The notes under the pieces are model-generated. The model saw only the letters and a program-made list of their open reading frames with translations. It was not told the origin of the DNA and did no database searches. Below, piece by piece: positions 26,252 through 34,583 of a stretch of DNA of 64,000 nucleotides. Both the position numbers and the translations under genes were made by a program. Location of the stretch: the NCBI RefSeq assembly GCF_000763385.1, contig NZ_JQFA01000004.1, positions 806,001 to 870,000 of the forward strand. Reading direction: 5' to 3'. The stretch is from Leptolyngbya sp. KIOST-1 (GTDB taxonomy: Bacteria > Cyanobacteriota > Cyanobacteriia > Phormidesmidales > Phormidesmidaceae). The number at the start of each line of letters is the position of its first letter. Position 1 is the stretch's first letter.

Positions 26252-27262
26252 CTAGGAAACCATTGCTTCAGCCTTGGCCCGGTTTTCTTCCCACTTGCGG
26301 GGGGGGCTGGCGCGGCGAATCGTGCGCCAGATCTGGGTGGCGGCCAGGGTGCCATCGGCCACGGCAACCGACACTTGGTTGACGCCCTGCTTCAGGTCGC
26401 CAATGGCAAAGATGCGATCGTGGGAGGTTTGGCACATCGTGTTGGTGACCAGGTTTTCACCGTCCCACTCCAGGTTGGCAATGCCCTTGAGGTAGTGGTT
26501 GTGGTAGATCGACCCCATGTTGATCAGGCCGGTGGTGGCTTCGATCACGGTGCCATCGCTCAGCTGTACGCCGCTCATTTTGTGGTTTTCGCCCAGAAAT
26601 TTGGCGATCGGGGCCTCGTAGAGGGGGTAGCCGTAGTCGGCCAGTTTGGCCCGCATCTCGTCGCCGACGGTACAGAGGCCGTGGGTGAGCACCGAAATGT
26701 AGGGGGTAAACCAGTCGAGCACAAAGGCGGCGTTAATCTGCGACTCTTTGCCCGCAATCAGCACGGCTTTCTGGTCCCACATGTCGAAGCCATCGCAGAT
26801 CATGCAGACGTGGAGCGTATAGCCCGCGTAGTCGTAGACGTTCTGCATGTCGTCGAGCTGGGGCAACACGTCGATCACGCCGGAGGCCGCAATCAGGTAT
26901 TTGGTGCGAAAGACCGGGTAAACGCTGTTGGTCTTGCCCACTTTCACCTGTACCGCCAGATGGTCGCCCTCGTCGACCACGTCTTCGACAAAGCCACGCA
27001 GGTAGTCGGCCCCCCACTCCACCGCCTGCTTCGCCCCGTGGATCAAAATGTCGCGTCCGGGCGTGTCGGGGTTAACGCCGACCACGTTGCGGACCTCCTG
27101 CATCCACAGCGATCGCCCCTTGCCCTTTTCGATCACCAGGCACTTGAGCCCGTAGCGGGCCAGGTAAATAGCTGCCGACAAGCCCCCCATGCCGCCGCCT
27201 ACAACAATGGCGTCGTAAACCTGGTCCGTACGTTCATGAAGATTTTGGCGGGATAGTTTCAT
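26252..27262 (-). CDS. Thioredoxin-reductase-like flavoprotein
   Basis: 336 residues. The FAD-binding loop is GGGMGGLSAA (about 22-31). The redox-active pair is CMIC (Cys153/Cys156), where thioredoxin reductases carry CATC. The usual NADPH loop GGGDSA is replaced by IAGKESQINAA, so pyridine nucleotide binding is doubtful. Pyridine-nucleotide-independent relatives are known. The closing FAD motif IFAIGDLKQGVNQVSVAVADGTLAA is intact. ATG 27262 is preferred over an unusual 22-residue extension. It lies next to a peroxiredoxin gene on the same strand, which suggests a peroxide-reduction role. Confidence 0.78.
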   Translation of the reverse strand: MKLSRQNLHERTDQVYDAIVVGGGMGGLSAAIYLARYGLKCLVIEKGKGRSLWMQEVRNVVGVNPDTPGRDILIHGAKQAVEWGADYLRGFVEDVVDEGDHLAVQVKVGKTNSVYPVFRTKYLIAASGVIDVLPQLDDMQNVYDYAGYTLHVCMICDGFDMWDQKAVLIAGKESQINAAFVLDWFTPYISVLTHGLCTVGDEMRAKLADYGYPLYEAPIAKFLGENHKMSGVQLSDGTVIEATTGLINMGSIYHNHYLKGIANLEWDGENLVTNTMCQTSHDRIFAIGDLKQGVNQVSVAVADGTLAATQIWRTIRRASPPRKWEENRAKAEAMVS

Positions 27263-27476
27263 AGCGGTGATGGATGAAGAGGACTGCGTTCGGCCTAAGC
27301 CGTAGGGAAAGCATTGATCCCGCTCCAAGCCCAGACGTGGGGTTTGTTAGTGGGAAAACTCTAGATCTGGAGCTGGACTTGATCCGGGCTCTATCTCTAG
27401 GCTAAAGGATTTCCAAAAATCGAGATGAGAATTGTGTAAGAGGGTCAGGCTGGCGCACCTACCCAACCCCCCAACT

Positions 27477-27512
27477 AAAAAGGCAAAGGGGTACATGCCA
27501 TCCCCTTTGCCT
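27477..27512 (-). terminator. Rho-independent terminator of the peroxiredoxin gene
   Basis: A perfect 11-bp stem (AGGCAAAGGGG at 27481-27491, CCCCTTTGCCT at 27502-27512) with a 10-nt loop. On the minus strand it is followed by TTTTT. It lies 32 bp after the peroxiredoxin stop, so the flavoprotein gene is probably transcribed separately. Confidence 0.85.
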
Positions 27513-27543
27513 CAGCGCTCACCCAGGGTGAGTCAGCGGGTCA

Positions 27544-28116
27544 CTAGCCCACGAAGGCCAGGCGAGGCTCGGACACACCGGCCGGCTCACTGCCCTTCAG
27601 GTAGGCCAGCATGGTGTCGGCATCAGATACCTCAAAGGGGTCGATGGGGCAGTTGTCGCCAAAGTCGGGCTCAACAAAGATTTTTTCGATGGTGCCGTCG
27701 TTGACGAGCATGGAATAGCGCCAGGAGCGCATGCCAAAGCCCAGGTTGGACTTGTCCACCAGCATGCCCATCTTGCGGGTAAATTCGCCGTTGCCGTCGG
27801 GCAGCAGGAAGACGTTCTTGGCCCCGATCTTCTGGCCCCACTGGAACATTACAAACGCGTCATTTACCGAGACGCAGACGATGGTGTCAACCCCGTGGGC
27901 TTTGAACTCGTCGTAGAGCTCTTCGTAGCGGGGCAGGTGGTTAGAGGAGCAGGTGGGCGTGAACGCACCGGGCAGAGAGAACACGACGACTTTCTTGCCA
28001 GCGAAGAGATCGCTGCTGGTCAGGTCTTGCCAGCGGTAGGGGTTAGACCCACCCACAGACTCGTCCCGCACGCGGGTCTTGAACGTAACTTCGGGTACAC
28101 GTCCGTTAGCAACCAT
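27544..28116 (-). CDS. Type II (Prx5-like) peroxiredoxin
   Basis: A 190-residue peroxidase. The peroxidatic Cys56 sits in [17 protein letters not shown]. The [12 protein letters not shown] and [26 protein letters not shown] blocks are typical of the Prx5/type II group. A second Cys (near 155, [12 protein letters not shown]) is C-terminal. It reduces H2O2 and alkyl peroxides with thiol donors. It is divergent from a PerR-type regulator, the same arrangement as sll1621/slr1738 in Synechocystis. Two palindromes between them point to peroxide-responsive control. Confidence 0.9.
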   Translation of the reverse strand: MVANGRVPEVTFKTRVRDESVGGSNPYRWQDLTSSDLFAGKKVVVFSLPGAFTPTCSSNHLPRYEELYDEFKAHGVDTIVCVSVNDAFVMFQWGQKIGAKNVFLLPDGNGEFTRKMGMLVDKSNLGFGMRSWRYSMLVNDGTIEKIFVEPDFGDNCPIDPFEVSDADTMLAYLKGSEPAGVSEPRLAFVG

Positions 28117-28174
28117 AATTACCTCTGTGAAAGTTTTACGAACTACTTAACTGCGTTTCCAGCCTTTGCTGTCT

Positions 28175-28195
28175 AACCCAGAATAATTCTGAGTT
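28175..28195. promoter_or_regulatory. PerR/Fur-type palindromic box 1
   Basis: Arms AACCCAGAAT and ATTCTGAGTT around a central A form a 21-bp palindrome with a single mismatch. It lies 59 bp upstream of the peroxiredoxin start in the AT-rich divergent region. The length, AT-rich centre and context fit a Fur-superfamily operator; binding is inferred. Confidence 0.65.
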
Positions 28196-28240
28196 AAGAA
28201 ATCTTCAATAAGCATATTAGCCTAAAAACTCGGACTTGTT

Positions 28241-28260
28241 AAGAAGTCAGACTGATTCTT
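28241..28260. promoter_or_regulatory. PerR/Fur-type palindromic box 2
   Basis: AAGAAgTCAG-A-CTGATTCTT is symmetric apart from one extra base in the left arm. It lies between the first box and the perR start (113 bp upstream of it) and may serve the perR promoter. Binding is inferred. Confidence 0.5.
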
Positions 28261-28373
28261 AGATGGGAATGCTAATCTGTTAAGGGTGAGCTATCTTAGA
28301 ATGCCAGGCCGCTGTCAGCTGACACCCGCTGGATGGCCCAGTTGCCGTACGCTAAACGCCGGAGTCGGGGAAA

Positions 28374-28796
28374 ATGTCGTCCCAAGCCGATCAAATCGTC
28401 GCGATACTGAAGTCCCGGGGGTTGCGCGTTACGCCCCAGCGATTTGCCGTGTATGCCAACCTGTTGGGCCGCTGTGACCACCCCACCGCCGACGACATTC
28501 TCCATGACCTCAACCAGGACGTCCCGACCTCGTCCCAGGCGACGGTGTATAGCTCGCTGCAGGCGCTGCGGGAGGTCAATTTGGTCCGCGAGGTGCTGCT
28601 CGAAGCCGGGGTCTGTCGCTACGACGCCAACGTTGGCCCCCACCACCACTTCCGCTGTCAGTCCTGTGGCGCGATCGCCGATATTCCCTGGGAAACCCTG
28701 GCCAGCCTCAACCTGAAAACCCTCAGCCCCCAATGGCAGATTGAGGGGTATGAGGTGACGGTGCGCGGCCTGTGCGATCGCTGCCAAACCGCATAG
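28374..28796 (+). CDS. perR: Fur-family peroxide regulator (PerR-type)
   Basis: A 140-residue metalloregulator. The winged helix includes LRVTPQRFAVYANLLGRCDHPTADDILHDL and SSQATVYSSLQALREVNLV. The regulatory region has HHHF (90-93) for the sensing metal. Two CxxC pairs (Cys95/98, Cys134/137) make the structural zinc site. It is divergent from the peroxiredoxin gene with operator-like palindromes between, which supports PerR rather than Fur or Zur. It would repress the peroxiredoxin until metal-catalysed oxidation. Confidence 0.85.
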   Translation: MSSQADQIVAILKSRGLRVTPQRFAVYANLLGRCDHPTADDILHDLNQDVPTSSQATVYSSLQALREVNLVREVLLEAGVCRYDANVGPHHHFRCQSCGAIADIPWETLASLNLKTLSPQWQIEGYEVTVRGLCDRCQTA

Positions 28797-28830
28797 GCTA
28801 GTTTTAATTAGTTTTGAACGGGTTTCAACG

Positions 28831-29082
28831 ATGCCTGACCCTACCCTAGTCACCAGCCCCTGGCAGCTCAAACCCTGGTGGTGTCAGCCCTGGTCGATTG
28901 TGCTGACGGGGGTCACGATTGTAGGCGGCAGTTGGCTGCTGTTCCATCGCCTCTGGCTGAGCGGCCTGATTGCTATTCCCATTGGGGTGTGGATGGGCTT
29001 TTTTCTGCTCCTCTGGCCCCGCCTTATGGCCGAGGCCGGGCTGCTGGAGCCCCACCACCAGGTCGACACCCCCGACGCTTGA
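28831..29082 (+). CDS. DUF6737-like small membrane protein
   Basis: An 83-residue protein with two membrane helices (PWSIVLTGVTIVGGSWLLF; WLSGLIAIPIGVWMGFFLLLWP) after a Trp-rich start (PWQLKPWWCQPWSI). The pattern matches the cyanobacterial DUF6737 group. Function unknown. It lies 34 bp after perR on the same strand and 30 bp before the GrpB-like gene, so it may be cotranscribed with both. Confidence 0.75.
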   Translation: MPDPTLVTSPWQLKPWWCQPWSIVLTGVTIVGGSWLLFHRLWLSGLIAIPIGVWMGFFLLLWPRLMAEAGLLEPHHQVDTPDA

Positions 29083-29112
29083 TGGCTCACTCCCGCATTC
29101 CCCACCATCGCA

Positions 29113-29658
29113 ATGCCCAGCCTTTATACCTTTACCGACTACTCCCCCGAGTGGCCCCACGCCTTCGAGCAAGCGGCGGCCCAACTGCGATCGCTGCTGG
29201 GTGACGACCTGATAGCCATCCACCACATCGGCAGCACCTCCGTGCCGGGGCTGGCGGCCAAACCGATCATCGACCTGCTGCCCGTGGCGCAATCTATTGA
29301 GGCCATTGCAGCCCAGACCCCACAGCTCGAAGCGGCGGGCTATCTAGCGTGGGGGGAATACGGCCTGCCGGGGCGGCGCTACTTTACCCGCGATCGCGAC
29401 GGCTACCGCACCTACAACATTCATATCTACGGCCAGGGTGACCCGGATATCGATCGGCACCTGGCTTTTCGGGACTATCTCCGGGCTCACTCACCAGTGC
29501 GCGACGAGTATGCTGCTGTTAAGCGAGCCGCCTATGCCCAGCACCCCACGGACATCGGCGGCTACAGCGACAGCAAACACGACTGGATTCAAACGGTGGA
29601 GGCCAAGGCTATGGCCTGGTACCTGCAGTCCGGCAGCAACCCAGTTCCCGTGCCCTAA
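29113..29658 (+). CDS. GrpB family protein
   Basis: A 181-residue GrpB/UPF0157 protein with a nucleotidyltransferase-like fold. Diagnostic blocks are YSPEWPHAFEQAAAQLRSLLGDDLIAIHHIGSTSVPGLAAKPIIDLLPV (residues 9-58) and YNIHIYGQGDPDIDRHLAFRDYLRAHSPVRDEYAAVKR. The IGSTSVPG loop and paired Asp suggest nucleotide handling, but no activity is established for this type. It is the last gene of the perR-side group. Confidence 0.88.
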   Translation: MPSLYTFTDYSPEWPHAFEQAAAQLRSLLGDDLIAIHHIGSTSVPGLAAKPIIDLLPVAQSIEAIAAQTPQLEAAGYLAWGEYGLPGRRYFTRDRDGYRTYNIHIYGQGDPDIDRHLAFRDYLRAHSPVRDEYAAVKRAAYAQHPTDIGGYSDSKHDWIQTVEAKAMAWYLQSGSNPVPVP

Positions 29659-29789
29659 TTAGGTAGCAAGCTCGCTAGCGTGGAGAGCCCGTTTGTGGCC
29701 ATTGAGCTGCCCAAGCACAAACACCGGGGGCGATCGCCTCCGTCGTGCCCTATGTCCAGGAAGAGCGAGAAGAAGCCCTTGGGATGTCG

Positions 29790-29820
29790 CTGAATTGAGG
29801 CATGAATGTAGTTAGGGCCA
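29790..29820 (-). repeat. Partial copy of the GGGGCAAACG dispersed repeat
   Basis: GAATTGAGGCATGAAT (29796-29811) and the bases after it match, in reverse orientation, the end of the repeat present at 31815-31915 and 59755-59850. Only this end is preserved here. It lies between the GrpB and FMN-reductase genes. Confidence 0.5.
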
Positions 29821-29885
29821 CCCAAGCTGCTTAATCTAAAGCTGTCTCTGTCATTGCGGTTTGGCCATTGCGGTTTGGCTTGGGC

Positions 29886-30401
29886 CTAAACCTTTTCGGG
29901 CACCCCGCCGTAGGAAGGTTCCAGCGCGGCCAGCTGATTAACCAGGGCGGTAATGGTCTCTGGGTTGGCGGGCTTTTGGAAGGTGGTCAGCAGCTCGCGG
30001 CCCAGCACGGTGCAGCCCAGGTGGGAGAGCTGTAGCCGCATTGCCACCAGTACCTTTTGGCCGCCGCCGCCGCTGTGGGTGGCCAGGGCCACGGGGCGAC
30101 CGTTGAACAGGGCGCGAAAGTCGTCGGTGCTGACCGACAGCCAGGCGATCGCATTGCTGAGCACCGGCGGAATGGAGCCGTTGTACTCCGGGGCGCAGAT
30201 AATTAGCCCCTTGTGGCGTTTCAGCGCCTGCTCTAGCTTGAGCAGACCATCGCCGCTGCTCTCCAGGAGCGAGTCGTACAGCGCCAGCTGCAGGTCAGGC
30301 AAACTCATCACCTCTGCGGGTAGCCCCTGGGCGGTAGCTTCGGCCTCAAAGGCATGGGCCAGCTCGAGATTTTTGCCGCTAGTGGCAGATAAGATCAGCA
30401 T
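29886..30401 (-). CDS. NADPH-dependent FMN reductase family protein
   Basis: A 171-residue flavodoxin-like protein. The FMN phosphate loop is LSATSGKNLELA (residues 4-15), and the isoalloxazine loops include CAPEYNGSIPPVLSNAIAWLS and ATHSGGGGQKVLVAMRLQLSHLGC. It probably reduces FMN, quinones or similar acceptors with NAD(P)H. It stands alone on the minus strand, with 170 bp separating it from the hydrolase downstream. Confidence 0.85.
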   Translation of the reverse strand: MLILSATSGKNLELAHAFEAEATAQGLPAEVMSLPDLQLALYDSLLESSGDGLLKLEQALKRHKGLIICAPEYNGSIPPVLSNAIAWLSVSTDDFRALFNGRPVALATHSGGGGQKVLVAMRLQLSHLGCTVLGRELLTTFQKPANPETITALVNQLAALEPSYGGVPEKV

Positions 30402-30573
30402 GGTTTTTAAGGGTGACTTTTTGGGTTACGTAGGGTGGTGAAGGGGCTGGGTGCGCTTTTAATCTACCACTGGTGCCAATCGGGCCTCTGTGCGGCAGGT
30501 CGTTAGCCCCTGATCGCCGACTCAGCCAAGCGACGATCAGGGCCATGGGAATCGACTGGGGAAAACTCGTGAC

Positions 30574-31359
30574 CTACCCCAGGTTCTCTCCCAGGAAGGT
30601 CATCAGCGATCGCCAGGATTTGCGATCGGCCATCCCGTCGTAGCGGTTGGCATCGCTCCACAGGGTAAAGGCGTGGTCAACGCCGCCGTAGATTTCCATT
30701 GTGAAGTCGACTCCGGCTTCGTCTAGCTCGGCGGCCAGCTGGGCCACATCGGCCATGGGGGCGGCGGGGTCGTCGGATCCGTGGAGAACGAGAATTGGGC
30801 CCTGGGTCTGGCTGTAGTCCTGACCGTCGGGGGTTTCAAAACTACCGTGGAACGACACAAAGCCATCGACATCCATCCCCGCCCGGGCCATTTCCAGAAC
30901 GGCGGCTCCGCCAAAGCAGTAGCCCATAGCCACAACCCGGCTCCCGTCCACGCCACTCTGGCTTTGGGCCTGGGTGAGCCCGGCCATCAGCCGCGATCGC
31001 ATCGTCGCGCGATCGGCATAGAGGGCCCTACTCTGGGCGCGCGACTCGTCGGTGTTGCTGGGCCGCACACCCTGGCCATAGAGGTCCACGGCAAAGGCGG
31101 CATAGCCCTGCTCCGCCAGCATTTGGGTACGGCGCTTTTCGTAGTCGTCCAGGCCATTCCAGTCGTGGACGACCAGCACCAGGGGCTGGGTCTCGCCAAA
31201 GTTCTGGTTGAAGGCAAAGTAGCCCTCAAAGGGTTGCCCGTCGATGGTGTAGACCACCGGCTCGGCCACAATATCGGCTTTGGCCTGGGGGGACAGCCCC
31301 ACGGCAACCAGAGTGCTGACAACAGCGGCCAGCAGCACCAGCAAAAGTTTTTTGATCAC
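30574..31359 (-). CDS. Exported dienelactone-hydrolase-family protein
   Basis: A 261-residue protein with an N-terminal signal peptide (KKLLLVLLAAVVSTLVAVGLSPQAKA). The alpha/beta-hydrolase core shows the Cys nucleophile in MGYCFGGAAVLEMA, the acid Asp in HGSDDPAAP and the His in GGVDHAFTL, the Cys-Asp-His triad of dienelactone hydrolases. The mature enzyme would act in the periplasm or lumen. The substrate is unknown. Confidence 0.85.
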   Translation of the reverse strand: MIKKLLLVLLAAVVSTLVAVGLSPQAKADIVAEPVVYTIDGQPFEGYFAFNQNFGETQPLVLVVHDWNGLDDYEKRRTQMLAEQGYAAFAVDLYGQGVRPSNTDESRAQSRALYADRATMRSRLMAGLTQAQSQSGVDGSRVVAMGYCFGGAAVLEMARAGMDVDGFVSFHGSFETPDGQDYSQTQGPILVLHGSDDPAAPMADVAQLAAELDEAGVDFTMEIYGGVDHAFTLWSDANRYDGMADRKSWRSLMTFLGENLG

Positions 31360-31598
31360 AAATGTCTCCTTAACCTTGACAGCACCAATGCCGCAACCGA
31401 CAGGCTCAGCGCGGGGAAACCGCCAAACCAGCTATTCCCCTTGGCCCAGCCCTAACCTGAGCCGTCCCGATGGCGATTTCTCATTTTTGAGAGAAAAATT
31501 GTCGCCCAGGGGCCCTGGCTTTGGTCGTCGGCCGGTTGGCTCCAGTTACTGATATCGTAAAGAAGTTTGAAGCTGAACGCAAAATTGCGCCTCTATCT

Positions 31599-31754
31599 AT
31601 GGAATGGACTGCTGACGCTGAGGCTCGCCTCAAAGAAATTCCCTTCTTTGTGCGCCCCGCCGCCCGCAAGAAGATCGAGAAGTTTGCCCAGGATCAGGGC
31701 CTGAGCCAGATCACCGTCGAGGTGTACGAAGCGGCCAAAAAACAGTTTGGCTAA
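31599..31754 (+). CDS. PCP-reductase-like protein (ChlB C-terminal domain family)
   Basis: A 51-residue protein (or 77 with TTG 31521) consisting almost entirely of the PCP_red domain: MEWTADAEARLKEIPFFVRPAARKKIEKFAQDQGLSQITVEVYEAAKKQFG. This domain ends the ChlB/BchB subunit of light-independent protochlorophyllide reductase and also occurs as stand-alone cyanobacterial proteins. In ChlB it helps close the substrate pocket; the stand-alone role is not established. The upstream residues TDIVKKFEAERKIAP also look coding, so the longer start may be right. Confidence 0.75.
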   Translation: MEWTADAEARLKEIPFFVRPAARKKIEKFAQDQGLSQITVEVYEAAKKQFG

Positions 31755-31814
31755 ACGAAAGATCCTCTTCTGCCCCCGATGGTAATGGCGTACCCGCTTG
31801 GTTCAGCTGCAAAA

Positions 31815-31915
31815 AGCGGGCGTTTCTAAACACAGGCCTGAAGCAAACATCCAATGTCCCTTGTAGGGGGCAAACGGTCGCTTGCCCCTACCCAAATTCT
31901 TGCCTCAGCTCAGTA
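31815..31915 (+). repeat. Dispersed repeat with GGGGGCAAACGG hairpin, copy 1
   Basis: A segment of about 95 bp homologous to 59755-59850. Shared landmarks are AACACAGG, a TAGGGG(G)CAAACG...CG.TTGCCCCTA hairpin, CCCAAATTC and TGCCTCA. The central inverted repeat would form a stable stem. It lies just downstream of the PCP-reductase-like gene. It is non-coding and could be an exported-transcript or MITE-like repeat. Confidence 0.65.
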
Positions 31916-31922
31916 ACATGAA

Positions 31923-31953
31923 AAACCGCTCCCCAGAGACTAGGGAGCGGTTT
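31923..31953. terminator. Bidirectional terminator hairpin
   Basis: AAACCGCTCCC (31923-31933) and GGGAGCGGTTT (31943-31953) form a perfect 11-bp stem with a 9-nt loop between convergent genes. An A-run lies on the left and a T-run on the right, so it could serve both strands. Confidence 0.8.
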
Positions 31954-31986
31954 CTACCGGTTGATAACCGAGCTATTGGGAATGGC

Positions 31987-32928
31987 TCAGATCAGCTTTA
32001 GCTCGGGGTACTGGGCCACCAGTTCGTCGCTGCTGAGCGTCTCGCCCGACTGCTGCGGCGTCCACAGCACTTCTACCGCTAGCAGGTTTTCGCCGGAGAC
32101 CGCTCCAATTTGGTTGAGGGCCTGACGCAGGTCGCTGGAGGAGTAGATGTCGGGCAGGTCGAGTTTGCCCTGGGTTGCCACAACTACCGTCGCCAGAATG
32201 TATTCCCCAGGGGCCTGGTCGGCATCCCCGGGCAGCTTAGCCTGGGCTTCGGCCTGGGTGAGCTGGTTGTTGACATTCGACAGGGTTTCGGCGCTAAACC
32301 GGCTGCGGGCCGAGAGGGTGTAGCGGTTGAACTCTTGCTCGGCGCTGAGCAAGCGCGTCTGCTTGTCCTCGCTGGCGGCGTAGGCCCAGTAGTCGGGGTG
32401 GCGCAGCAGGGCCAGGGTGGTTTCCTGCAGCAGCTTGGCCAGCCCCTGGGAGGTGCCGGTATCGGCGGTGGTGGCCAGGCGATTGAGGTCATCTTGCAGG
32501 GCGCGGGCCTCGGCCAGCAGTCCCACCTGAAGTTTGGCCACCGCTACGGGAGGGTTGCTGCTGGCGGGAGCGGCGTAGTCATCCCCAGCGGTGGCACCCC
32601 TCAGGCCGCGCACCACCACATTGGCGATCGCAATGAAAATCAGCAGTGTAAACAGACCGCCAAAGCCGCCCCCAATGCCAATAAAGGGGAACAGAAAGGG
32701 AAAGCCAAACCCACCGCCGGGGTAGTACCCACCGCCACCAGGGGCGTAGGTACGCGGCGACGGAGCCATCGGTCGCGGGGCTGGTGCTCGAAAGCTACCG
32801 CCTCCCATCCGCCCACCGGCAGCGGCCCAAGCCCCGTCGGCGGTGCCAAATACCAAAACCACAGCCAGAATAACGGCCATCAGGGGCTTAAGCAGTGGCC
32901 TCAGGCGCTGAAAGAGTTGTTTAACCAT
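31987..32928 (-). CDS. DUF1517 domain-containing membrane protein
   Basis: 313 residues. An N-terminal signal or anchor (LMAVILAVVLVFGTADGAWA) is followed by a Gly/Pro/Tyr-rich region with GGRMGGGSFR and repeated GGG. A second hydrophobic segment (LFTLLIFIAIANVVV, about 93-107) follows, then the DUF1517 core (130-313: VAVAKLQVGLLAEARALQDDLNRLA; TVVVATQGKLDLPDIYSSSDLRQALNQIG; LAVEVLWTPQQSGETLSSDELVAQYPEL). Conserved in cyanobacteria and chloroplasts, function unresolved. Confidence 0.85.
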   Translation of the reverse strand: MVKQLFQRLRPLLKPLMAVILAVVLVFGTADGAWAAAGGRMGGGSFRAPAPRPMAPSPRTYAPGGGGYYPGGGFGFPFLFPFIGIGGGFGGLFTLLIFIAIANVVVRGLRGATAGDDYAAPASSNPPVAVAKLQVGLLAEARALQDDLNRLATTADTGTSQGLAKLLQETTLALLRHPDYWAYAASEDKQTRLLSAEQEFNRYTLSARSRFSAETLSNVNNQLTQAEAQAKLPGDADQAPGEYILATVVVATQGKLDLPDIYSSSDLRQALNQIGAVSGENLLAVEVLWTPQQSGETLSSDELVAQYPELKLI

Positions 32929-33043
32929 CGGGTAAAACCGCAGTACTAACGTGGAATGCTTTATGTCTTTAATTTAACGCGAAGTGCCGGGGCTGCTGTG
33001 GTCAAAAGGCGTAAATTGAAGGCGGAAACCCGTACCCCAGGCC

Positions 33044-33268
33044 CTAACCGCCGCCCACAATGGTGACAATTTCGAGTTTGTCGTGGGGGCGCAGCCGAGT
33101 GCTGTCCCATAGCTGGCGGTGAAGAATTTCGCCGTTGTACTCTACAGCTACCAGGCGCGGGTTGAGGCCCAGGGACTCCAGAAATGCGGGCAACAGGGTG
33201 CCAGCAGGGCACGATTGCGATTCTCCATTGACCAGGACAGCAAAGGCATCGGCACTGGGGTCAAACAT
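33044..33268 (-). CDS. thiS: Sulfur carrier protein ThiS
   Basis: A 74-residue ubiquitin-fold protein ending in VGGG. The C-terminal Gly-Gly is the site that is adenylated and thiocarboxylated to donate sulfur for the thiazole of thiamine. VLVNGESQSCPAGTLLPAFLESLGL and LVAVEYNGEILHRQLWDSTRLRPHDKLEIVTIVGGG match the family. It lies 134 bp downstream of thiE on the same strand and probably shares its transcript. An extra Gly after the pair is common in cyanobacterial members. Confidence 0.9.
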   Translation of the reverse strand: MFDPSADAFAVLVNGESQSCPAGTLLPAFLESLGLNPRLVAVEYNGEILHRQLWDSTRLRPHDKLEIVTIVGGG

Positions 33269-33402
33269 GGCGAGGGACGGGAGTTAAGAGATTGGTTTAC
33301 GGTTTCAGGTCTTGGATTTTAGTACGTTACCCACACCGTTGGAATCGATCCGACGCCAGGAATTCTGGGGGTAGAGGGGTCCAGAAACCCATCTGGGTAC
33401 CC

Positions 33403-34488
33403 TCAACCCACCGGGGCCGCGACAGCGTGAAACGCGTGGCGATGGTTAGTTTGGGCCACAAAGTACTGGGCGATCAGGGTGGGGTTTTCGGCCTCCATGA
33501 TCGCCCTGACGATGGCCACTCGCTCTGCCCCCACCTGCAACACTTCGCTCACGTTTTCGGTGTCAATGCCGCCGATCGCGTACCAGGGCACCGTGGCGTG
33601 CTCGGCGGCGTAGCGCACGTACTCCAGGCCAGCGGCGGCTTTCCCAGGTTTGGTTGGGGTTGCGTACACCGGGCCCACGCCGATGTAGTCAGCCCCCTCA
33701 GCGATCGCGCGCTGCATCTCGTCGGGGTTTGTGGTCGAGCGGCCAATAATCCGCTGACTGCCCAGCAGCTGGCGGGCGGTGGCAATGGGTAGGTCGGTCT
33801 GGCCCAGGTGCACCCCGTCGGCCTCCACCGCCAGGGCTAGATCGACGCGATCGTTGATCAAAAACAGCGCTCCGTAGCGGTGGCACAGGTCTTTGAGCTG
33901 TTGGGCTAACTCCAACCGCAGGGAGTCGTCGGTGTGCTTGTCGCGGTACTGCACCAGGGCGATTCCTCCCTGTAGAGCGGCTTCAACCACCGGCAGCAGG
34001 CGATCGCTGGGGGAGGTGACCAGGTAGGTCAGGCCCTGGCGCAGGCGCTGCAGCCGGTGCCCCCCCAGAATCTCGCTTTCCAGCGCGTAGATCTGGTAGC
34101 GCATCGCCTTACTACCGGCAGCCAGGTCACTGCGGTAGAGCTTGCCGTACTCCTCCAGGGCCCGCAGCGCCTCCTGCACGCGGCAAAAATTGGCCTGCAA
34201 AACCGCTGTGATGCTGGTGCGCTCAGCTTCCTGGGGATGGGTAAGGGCTGTGCCAGGGTCCGCCGGAGTGTCGCGGCACAGGCGTAGCTCCGGGGCATGC
34301 CACTGGCCCAGGGTCTGGCGCAGGTGCTTGAGCCGCTCGGTCTGGTCCGCATTGTTCAGCCCAAAGCGGCACCACTCTTCAATAATGCGCAGTCCCTCTC
34401 GAGCCCGATCCAGATTGGCGTCGAGAATGCGGTAGACGGCGGCATCCGTGGGGTTAGGTAGCGCTGGCAGCCCGGTCAACTCCGGCAT
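33403..34488 (-). CDS. thiE: Thiamine phosphate synthase, two-module cyanobacterial type
   Basis: 361 residues. The N-terminal cyanobacterial module (1-140: AVYRILDANLDRAREGLRIIEEWCRFGLNN) is a helical domain of unknown role fused to ThiE. The catalytic TIM barrel (155-361) shows VQYRDKHTDD, LFLINDRVDLALAVEADGVHLGQTDLP, IIGRSTTN, YIGVGPVYATPTKPG and AIGGIDTENV. It couples HMP pyrophosphate with the thiazole phosphate to make thiamine monophosphate. ATG 34488 (MPELTG) is preferred to 34515. It is followed by thiS. Confidence 0.92.
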   Translation of the reverse strand: MPELTGLPALPNPTDAAVYRILDANLDRAREGLRIIEEWCRFGLNNADQTERLKHLRQTLGQWHAPELRLCRDTPADPGTALTHPQEAERTSITAVLQANFCRVQEALRALEEYGKLYRSDLAAGSKAMRYQIYALESEILGGHRLQRLRQGLTYLVTSPSDRLLPVVEAALQGGIALVQYRDKHTDDSLRLELAQQLKDLCHRYGALFLINDRVDLALAVEADGVHLGQTDLPIATARQLLGSQRIIGRSTTNPDEMQRAIAEGADYIGVGPVYATPTKPGKAAAGLEYVRYAAEHATVPWYAIGGIDTENVSEVLQVGAERVAIVRAIMEAENPTLIAQYFVAQTNHRHAFHAVAAPVG

Positions 34489-34583
34489 AGCAAGGGTGTC
34501 CAACAGAACCTCCACATCCTAGCAGGCGGCAGGGGCCAGGCGGCAGAGGCCACCGGGCGGGAAAGCAGGAGGTGGGTTGGCGG

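Noticed and set aside
29683-29805. Protein-like segments VESPFVAIELPKHK and VPYVQEEREEALGMSLN in different frames
   Set aside because: Possibly a frameshifted gene remnant, but no family could be named and the evidence is too thin.
33403-34515. TPP riboswitch ahead of thiE
   Set aside because: No CUGAGA-type or conserved TPP elements are visible upstream of 34488.
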